Source: Flavobacteriales bacterium (GTDB lineage Bacteria > Bacteroidota > Bacteroidia > Flavobacteriales > Crocinitomicaceae). Taken from it: 6,080 bases of DNA. Both the position numbers and the translations under genes were made by a program. The DNA lies in assembly GCA_947375085.1 (NCBI GenBank), contig CANCEQ010000188.1, positions 1-6,080 on the forward strand, read 5' to 3'. This document shows positions 6,052-6,080 of the stretch, one piece after another. Each line of letters opens with the position of its first letter. Positions within the stretch are counted from its first letter, which is position 1. The notes under the pieces were generated by a model. It ran no database searches. It saw only the letters and a list, made by a program, of their open reading frames with translations, and was not told where the DNA came from.

Positions 6052-6080
6052 TTTCAATCGAATTAAGCTTGTTTCTAATT

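Noticed and set aside
6046..6080. Possible C-terminal end of another minus-strand gene (LETSLIRLKK then TAG)
   Set aside because: Ten codons are too few to support a gene. A second frame is also open (IRNKLNSIEKIEYI, stop at 6035-6037), so nothing decides between them or against chance.

Overview
This is a 6.1 kb AT-rich stretch of chromosome, most likely from a flavobacterium or close relative (Bacteroidota). Three things point there: promoter boxes of the Bacteroidota type (TAnnTTTG) near the starts with no clear Shine-Dalgarno sequences, short signal peptides ending in N-S-Q, and two families typical of the phylum (a DUF5686 outer-membrane protein with a carboxypeptidase-regulatory-like N-terminus, and a secreted protein of YD-like repeats). 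Genus assignment is inference.

Layout. At the left edge, on the minus strand, is the first 170 codons of a GT-C type membrane glycosyltransferase (PMT/ArnT-like), whose 3' end lies outside the window. Only 22 bases upstream of it, also on the minus strand, is a 294-residue secreted protein built from about nine YD-like repeats; it starts with GTG. A 114-base divergent intergenic region (1420-1533) holds a large imperfect palindrome made of GGTTRAG units. On the plus strand follow a 422-residue Hsp70-family protein of the YegD type (ATPase domain only) and, after 78 bases containing a good promoter, an 839-residue DUF5686 protein predicted to be an outer-membrane beta-barrel. A convergent minus-strand gene encodes a 170-residue hotdog-fold acyl-CoA thioesterase. 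The last 100 bases hold its promoter and a short inverted repeat.

How the genes relate. There is no sign of one integrated system, mobile element, CRISPR array, RNA gene or defence island; this looks like ordinary core or near-core chromosome. Three of the genes act at or across the envelope, and the Hsp70-like and thioesterase proteins are cytoplasmic. The most interesting features are regulatory: three of the five starts have a -7-like box exactly four bases from the start codon, which suggests leaderless or near-leaderless transcripts, and a shared palindrome lies between the divergent genes.
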